From assembly GCA_017479285.1 (NCBI GenBank), contig JAFVCL010000020.1, forward strand, positions 1 through 56,553: a stretch of 56,553 nucleotides of DNA. The letters are read 5' to 3'. Every line of letters begins with the position of its first letter. Positions within the stretch are counted from its first letter, which is position 1. Origin of the DNA: Lachnospiraceae bacterium. Its GTDB lineage: Bacteria; Bacillota; Clostridia; Lachnospirales; Lachnospiraceae. The translations under genes and the position numbers were made by a program. Under the pieces are notes generated by a model. The model was not told the origin of the DNA. It saw only the letters and a list, made by a program, of their open reading frames with translations, and did no database searches. Below, in pieces: positions 52,179-56,553 of the stretch.

Positions 52179-52655
52179 TTAATCGTATACATATTCTTCA
52201 TGGTTTATCAGGTTTCCGTCATCGTCATATACAAGCTTTACGGAAAAAAAGGGCGCCCCGTCCTCCATAAGCTTAAAGAATATCTTGTCCCCTTCCCAGA
52301 TAGGAAGATCACAGACCTTGTCGATATCCACCCACTCAAGCTCACCCTCGTCACATTCCTTCATCTTACCCGAAAAATCATCGGATGTGAAAAGATGCAT
52401 ATACTCGGTAATATTCTGATAGATAAAGGTCACTATCCCCCTGTAAGTCATCTTCCCGACAGAAAGTCCGGTCTCCTCCAAGGTCTCGCGTCTTGCGCAG
52501 TCCTCCGGTGACTCCCGGGGTTCAAATTTTCCTCCGACACCGATCCACTTGTCCTTGTTATAATCGCCCTCTTTCTTCACGCGGTGGAGCATAAGGTATT
52601 TATTGTCCCTTATAAGGTGGACAAGGGTTGAGTTGATAATCCTTGAATTACTCAT
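52179..52655 (-). CDS. Nudix hydrolase (8-oxo-dGTP diphosphatase type)
   Basis: The 158-residue protein has a full Nudix box, GKFEPRESPEDCARRETLEETGL (G-x5-E-x7-RETLEETG), at about 42-64. Such enzymes hydrolyse nucleoside diphosphate derivatives such as 8-oxo-dGTP. The N-terminal TLVHLIRDNKYLMLHRVKKEGD is typical of MutT-like clostridial members. It overlaps the Dabb gene stop/start by four bases (ATGA), so the pair is coupled. The true substrate is uncertain. Confidence 0.92.
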   Translation of the reverse strand: MSNSRIINSTLVHLIRDNKYLMLHRVKKEGDYNKDKWIGVGGKFEPRESPEDCARRETLEETGLSVGKMTYRGIVTFIYQNITEYMHLFTSDDFSGKMKECDEGELEWVDIDKVCDLPIWEGDKIFFKLMEDGAPFFSVKLVYDDDGNLINHEEYVYD

Positions 52656-52960
52656 TTAGAAGCCTCGTAGTCCATGCAGACTCTGGACTTTGTATAGGGT
52701 CTTACTTTTCCGTCAGCCACAGCGACATGCTCCGGGTGAACGGCATAGTCCTTTAACGAAGCCTCATCCTCAAATGAAGAATCCAGCATCACATCACAGT
52801 TTGAGCTTTCAAGCGGGTCAATATTTACCTTTATATCTGTAAGTCCGGGAATCTTTCCATTAAGCCCCTCAAGTCCCTCCTTGATGCCTTTCTTTACAGC
52901 TTCCTTTTCTGATACCCCAAGCTCGTCCTTTAAATTCCATAGAATTATGTGCTTAACCAT
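52652..52960 (-). CDS. Dabb (stress-responsive A/B barrel) domain protein
   Basis: The 102-residue protein is a single ferredoxin-like Dabb domain: MVKHIILWNLKDE at the start, VNIDPLESSNCDVMLDSSFED in the middle and YAVHPEHVAVADGKVRPY at the end. The conserved histidine pair (H4, and HPEH) is visible. Members form dimeric barrels; many have no known function. It is coupled to the Nudix gene. Confidence 0.9.
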   Translation of the reverse strand: MVKHIILWNLKDELGVSEKEAVKKGIKEGLEGLNGKIPGLTDIKVNIDPLESSNCDVMLDSSFEDEASLKDYAVHPEHVAVADGKVRPYTKSRVCMDYEASK

Positions 52961-53039
52961 TCTGCAATGCCTCCTTAATATGATATATTTTCATGTCAGC
53001 TAAAAATGTATGCATAAATGTGCGGCTTTTTTTACCCGA

Positions 53040-53969
53040 TCAGGAATACATATATTCCCGTATCCTGTTTTTATCAAGCCCCGTGCCGATAACAATAAAA
53101 ACTCCCTGCCCAATGGAAATAAGATCTACAAGTATTTCATGCTTTGTGGCATTTATCTGGTAGCCGCCTTCCTTATCGCATACAAAACCTTTAACGCGGA
53201 TAATGTTTCCGAAGCTTTCGTCTTCAAAAAGTGTCTTTATCTTTTTTTGCATTCCTTCGAGTCCGTCCTTTAAATCGAGGAAGCAAACCGAATCGAATTC
53301 CGGGCTCTTTCCGGCGATAACCTTCATATAATCGTTGGAAAAATAGCCGCTTCTTTCTATCTCTTCAAAATCACCATCGGTTAGTTTCTCCCAGTCCTTG
53401 GCGATATATTTTCCTCTGATCCTGCAGCCTATAGCTTCTCCGGCTCTTTCTATGTGAGCCTTTGTCCCGGCTATCGCTTCATCCCCGGACAGCTGAACCC
53501 TGCTTAGAAGAATGCAGCCCGCACTCGCCGCCTGTGAAGCCAAAAAGAAATCCTCTTCCTTATCTCCGTTGTCCTTCAGATTAGCGTTTACAACGGTTAT
53601 TACGCTCCCGATTTCATACATTCTCTCAAGGGTATCATCGTCCCTTAAGGTATCGAAAAACATATCCATATCGAAGACGCCGGAGGGTTCGACAATAACT
53701 CTGTCGTAACCCGTCATAGCCATTGCGATAAGCTTCGTTCGAAAGCGCCTCTTAAGGCAGTCCTCATCGCAGGCGGCGGCAACCATCTCAAGCTCGCACT
53801 TATCTCCCCTCAGCTTATTAAGAAGCAGCATATCCACATTTACCGCTCCGTAATCATACTCGAGTATTCCTATCCTCAGCCCCTTTGACATAAGATATCT
53901 TGCATATTTCAAAAGAAATGTTGTCTTTCCGGAGCCGAGGAAACCCGTGATAAGATCGATCCTAACCAT
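53040..53969 (-). CDS. COG0523 (CobW-like) GTPase without canonical CxCC motif
   Basis: The 309-residue protein has Walker A GFLGSGKTTF, IVEPSGVFDMDMF (switch/Walker B region) and VTVVNANLKD, placing it in the CobW/COG0523 group. The metal motif GCxCC is replaced by CDEDC in MVAAACDEDCLKRR, and there is no His-rich loop. A short C-terminal CobW_C-like segment (IIRVKGFVCDKEGGYQINAT) closes the protein. It is the third family member in the window. It lies about 80 bases upstream of the Dabb gene and reads the same way. Confidence 0.82.
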   Translation of the reverse strand: MVRIDLITGFLGSGKTTFLLKYARYLMSKGLRIGILEYDYGAVNVDMLLLNKLRGDKCELEMVAAACDEDCLKRRFRTKLIAMAMTGYDRVIVEPSGVFDMDMFFDTLRDDDTLERMYEIGSVITVVNANLKDNGDKEEDFFLASQAASAGCILLSRVQLSGDEAIAGTKAHIERAGEAIGCRIRGKYIAKDWEKLTDGDFEEIERSGYFSNDYMKVIAGKSPEFDSVCFLDLKDGLEGMQKKIKTLFEDESFGNIIRVKGFVCDKEGGYQINATKHEILVDLISIGQGVFIVIGTGLDKNRIREYMYS

Positions 53970-54032
53970 CGCACTGTCTCCCTGTTCACAATAAGGCTTA
54001 TAAATAAATGCAGTAACCCGTCCTGCTTATTC

Positions 54033-55283
54033 TCAATACTGCACAAGCTTCACAAGAAGCTCCGTTATCTTCTCCATCGACTCGGCACATACATACTCAA
54101 ACCTTCCATGGAAATTGTGACCTCCTGCGCAAAGATTCGGGCAGGGAAGCCCCATAAATGAGAGCCTTGCTCCGTCGGTTCCCCCACGGATTGGCTGTAC
54201 CTTGGGAGTTATTCCCAGTTCCTCCATAGCCCTCTTAGCGTTTTCTACGAGGAAGAGATTTCCATCCTCAATCTTTTCACGCATATTGTAATAAGAGTCC
54301 TTCAAAACAAGCTCCGCCGTGCCCTCACCGTACTTTTCGTTGGCATAGGATACCGCTGCGGATATAAGTCTTTTCTTTGCCTCGAATTTCTCCCTGTCGT
54401 GGTCGCGGATAATATACTTAAACTCCGCTTCCTCCGTGGAGCCCTTCATTTCCGTAAGGTAAAAGAATCCCTCATACCCTTCGGTAAACTGGGGCTTTTC
54501 CTGTGCCGGAAGCATAGCGTCTATCTCCATTGCTATCCTTGAGGCATGCTTCATCTTGTTCTTAGCCTCGCCGGGATGAACCGTTACGCCATGAACCTTT
54601 ACGGTTGCTGCGGCAGCGTTGAAATTCTCATACTCCAGCTCTCCGATCGCCCCACCGTCAACGGTATATGCATAATCCGCGTTCAGCCTCTCCATATCAA
54701 TGTGGTCAACGCCGCTTCCAATCTCCTCATCGGGAGTAAAGCAAACAGAAATCTCACCGTGGGAGATCTCCGGATGATTTAAGAGGTAGGATGCCGCAGT
54801 CATGATCTCCGCAACACCTGCCTTGTCATCCGCCCCGAGGAGAGTAGTGCCATCGGTTACTATAAGGCTCTGTCCGATGTAGGCCTTCATTTCCGGATAC
54901 TGTGCAGGGCTCAGCTTAAGTCCGCTCGCATCCCCCAAATAGATGTCTCCTCCATCGTAATTCTCCACAATACGGGGCTTTACATCCTTTCCGGAGGATT
55001 CCGGAGAAGTATCCATATGCGAGATAAGAGCAAGCTTCTTTGCACCGAAGGAGGTCTTCCCATCCGCATTATTAGCGGGAATCCTTCCATAAACATAGCA
55101 ATGCTCCTCATCGAAATAAACATCACTTGCCCCTATTTCCCTGAGTTCCTTTTCAAGAAGTCGCCCGAGGTTCTTTTGCTTCTCACTGCTTGGAGATGCT
55201 CCGCTCTCCTCATCGGACTGTGTATCTATCGCCACATAACGAAGAAATCTTTCGATAACTTCACTTTTATCAAACTTTCCCAA
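54033..55283 (-). CDS. pepT: Tripeptide aminopeptidase (peptidase T)
   Basis: PepT removes the N-terminal residue of tripeptides in the cytoplasm. The 416-residue M20 metallopeptidase has ligand motifs ALISHMDTSPES (His, Asp), TTLLGADDKAGVAEI (Asp), TPDEEIGSGVDH (catalytic Glu, metal Glu) and GGTDGARLSFMGLPCPNL. HNFHGRFEY carries the distal His. A dimerisation lid lies at about 205-320. The start codon is TTG at 55283, with AAAGGAG eight bases upstream. Length is normal (about 410). Confidence 0.95.
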   Translation of the reverse strand: MGKFDKSEVIERFLRYVAIDTQSDEESGASPSSEKQKNLGRLLEKELREIGASDVYFDEEHCYVYGRIPANNADGKTSFGAKKLALISHMDTSPESSGKDVKPRIVENYDGGDIYLGDASGLKLSPAQYPEMKAYIGQSLIVTDGTTLLGADDKAGVAEIMTAASYLLNHPEISHGEISVCFTPDEEIGSGVDHIDMERLNADYAYTVDGGAIGELEYENFNAAAATVKVHGVTVHPGEAKNKMKHASRIAMEIDAMLPAQEKPQFTEGYEGFFYLTEMKGSTEEAEFKYIIRDHDREKFEAKKRLISAAVSYANEKYGEGTAELVLKDSYYNMREKIEDGNLFLVENAKRAMEELGITPKVQPIRGGTDGARLSFMGLPCPNLCAGGHNFHGRFEYVCAESMEKITELLVKLVQY

Positions 55284-55301
55284 TTTTTAAATCTCCTTTC
55301 A

Positions 55302-56138
55302 TCACCAGTCGGAATCCCAGTCAGAGCCCCAGTCAGAATCCCAGTCCGAGTCCCATGAAGAGTCCCAATCATCGCTTCCCCAGTCATAATCGTCGTCATC
55401 GTCCCAGGAGGAGTCAGTCGTTCTGGTATTGTACTCTTCGACATGGTCAAAGTAATCGTCTGCGGAATCCTCAAGCTCCGTGGGAGCGTCAACGGTCTCA
55501 TAATCATCCGTGATTGAGTTGTACAGATACCAAAGACTTGTGCCGGTATCGTACATATAGCTCGAACCGTTATAGTTGTAAAAGCTTTTAGACTCCCTGG
55601 AACTGCACCGTGATATGCGGGAAAAAAGGAATAAAGCAATGGCAATCCCTATTACCAATACAGTGATTACCCTATTCATAACGCCGGATATTCCTTTTGA
55701 ACTTCCGGTGTCAGCCGATGTCCTCGCGTGACCGGAGGACGCTCCCCTGCTCTTTTCTTTCTGAAGTCTGAAATTCTTATAATCGCTGACCTGTTCCTTC
55801 AGCTTCTGGTAGATCTCATTTACCGCGTATGCCTCGTCATTACCCTCATATCTGACCGATCGCTCTCCGTCGCTTTTATTCTTATAGACAACAAAGTTTC
55901 CGCTGCTTTCATCCTTATAGATTCCGAAGGCCTTCGGCCCACGGTAATCCTCACCGATAAAAAATCTGAATTTATCTACCGGTATATTCTTCTCCCGGAC
56001 AAATGTCTTTAACTCCTCTATTGTATGCGGCACTCCGCCCGAAGTCCTCTTTACTCCCTCATTCGGTGCATTGCAGTGAGGGCAGACCGGATCTGTATCA
56101 GAAATAAAATTACCACAATAGCTGCACTTTATTTGCAT
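55302..56138 (-). CDS. Zinc-ribbon membrane protein with Asp-Trp-Asp-Ser repeat tail
   Basis: The 278-residue protein has an N-terminal zinc ribbon (CSYCGNF and CPHCNAPN), a globular cytoplasmic domain (about 35-120, HTIEELKTFVREKNIPVDKF and YRGPKAFGIYKDESSG), one membrane helix (about 158-176) and an outer acidic region. The tail repeats DWDSSWDSDWDSDWGSDWD units from about 253 to the end. No family is known to me for the tail. It resembles the two zinc-ribbon membrane proteins at 47.6-49.8 kb in overall plan. It is 18 bases upstream of pepT. Confidence 0.78.
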   Translation of the reverse strand: MQIKCSYCGNFISDTDPVCPHCNAPNEGVKRTSGGVPHTIEELKTFVREKNIPVDKFRFFIGEDYRGPKAFGIYKDESSGNFVVYKNKSDGERSVRYEGNDEAYAVNEIYQKLKEQVSDYKNFRLQKEKSRGASSGHARTSADTGSSKGISGVMNRVITVLVIGIAIALFLFSRISRCSSRESKSFYNYNGSSYMYDTGTSLWYLYNSITDDYETVDAPTELEDSADDYFDHVEEYNTRTTDSSWDDDDDYDWGSDDWDSSWDSDWDSDWGSDWDSDW

Positions 56139-56243
56139 AAACTTCCCTCTCTTAGCTCATTAATCATGTTTTCCGGGCATATTGCCATGATCCGCTTCAC
56201 AGACAGCGCCGGATTTTTACCGGATTTACACATCCAAGCAATA

Positions 56244-56553
56244 TTATAATACTTTCCTCGGACTCTCTCCATATCTTTTTACATATGCTCTGTAAAAGGA
56301 GGAATAATCTCCAAATCCGCATTTTTCGGCCGCAGCTCCGGCGCTCTCCCCGTCTTCTATCATCTCCCGGGCGGCGATCAGCCTTTTTGCGGTTATATAC
56401 TCCCAGCAGGATGCCCCTGTTGATTTCTTAAAAAGCCTTCCTATCTGGGACTCACTGACATAAAACTTTTCCGCGAGAAACGGAACCGAGAGGCCCTCAT
56501 AAATATGCTCGTTCACATACCTTAATATCTTTTCCGAAAGAGAGCTGTCTCTC
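56244..56553 (-). CDS. AraC-family transcription regulator, C-terminal part (runs off window)
   Basis: The frame is open through the right edge (upstream residues read RDSSLSEKILRYVNEHI), so the gene starts outside the window. The visible 102 residues are an AraC/XylS DNA-binding domain with two helix-turn-helix units: SVPFLAEKFYVSESQIGRLFKK and SAGAAAEKCGFGDYSSFYRAYVKRYGESP. An internal GTG at 56516 is only a possible start. The sensor domain, and so the ligand, is not visible. Confidence 0.9.
   Translation of the reverse strand, partial: RDSSLSEKILRYVNEHIYEGLSVPFLAEKFYVSESQIGRLFKKSTGASCWEYITAKRLIAAREMIEDGESAGAAAEKCGFGDYSSFYRAYVKRYGESPRKVL

Overview
The window looks like chromosomal DNA of a Lachnospiraceae-type anaerobic Firmicute (Clostridia). 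The evidence is a textbook SCIFF peptide and its radical-SAM maturase beside secDF and recJ, a single-chain SecDF, a dgt-dnaG-rpoD-trmK macromolecular-synthesis operon, class A RNase P RNA with a strong sigma-A promoter, ECF vitamin transport and many intrinsic terminators. No rRNA, CRISPR array or intact mobile element was seen. I found one transposase-like remnant and two patches of short hairpin repeats.

Layout. 1-450: the end of an unknown gene, four hairpins in a row, a two-way terminator and tRNA-Leu. 498-11421 (minus): recJ, secDF, a lone receiver protein, scfB and scfA; then deoB, nnr, a small unknown protein and a YD-repeat lipoprotein. 11544-17431 (plus): promoter, cobalamin riboswitch, hairpin repeats, a DUF4430 lipoprotein, a membrane-tethered protein built like transcobalamin (alpha/alpha barrel plus DUF4430), and ECF T, A and S components. 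17478-20374: trkA-trkH. 20631-23477: a DtxR/MntR-like regulator, a transglutaminase-Ltp surface protein and a 84-residue relic of D-Ala-D-Ala ligase. 23629-31366 (plus): nitroreductase, pyrBI, then a cell-surface polymer cluster: nucleotidyltransferase-aminotransferase fusion, CDP-alditol phosphotransferase, and a YidC-alkaline-phosphatase-superfamily fusion split by a frameshift. 31368-33514 (minus): two COG0523 GTPases, one very His-rich. 33717-34106: rnpB. 34179-40822 (minus): nucleoside kinase, trmK, rpoD, dnaG, dgt. 41025-43567 (plus): sodium/solute symporter and amidohydrolase. 43659-50126 (minus): a six-gene operon with two zinc-ribbon membrane proteins, an ABC ATPase, two ABC-2 permeases and an E2-like acyltransferase. 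50297-56553 (minus): IS remnant, XRE-AbrB regulator, acyltransferase, Nudix, Dabb, a third COG0523 GTPase, pepT, a zinc-ribbon protein with a DWDS-repeat tail, and an AraC-type regulator that runs off the end.

The most interesting candidate is the riboswitch-headed locus at 11.5-17.4 kb. Mammals capture vitamin B12 with transcobalamin, which pairs an alpha6/alpha6 barrel with a small beta domain. This locus encodes both parts outside the membrane, next to an ECF importer and under a cobalamin riboswitch, so a transcobalamin-like B12 capture and uptake system is a strong inference. Second is the surface-polymer cluster with a YidC domain fused to a phosphotransferase-like domain. Third is the zinc-ribbon/ABC-2/E2-acyltransferase operon. 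All functions here are inferred by reading motifs. No database search was run.
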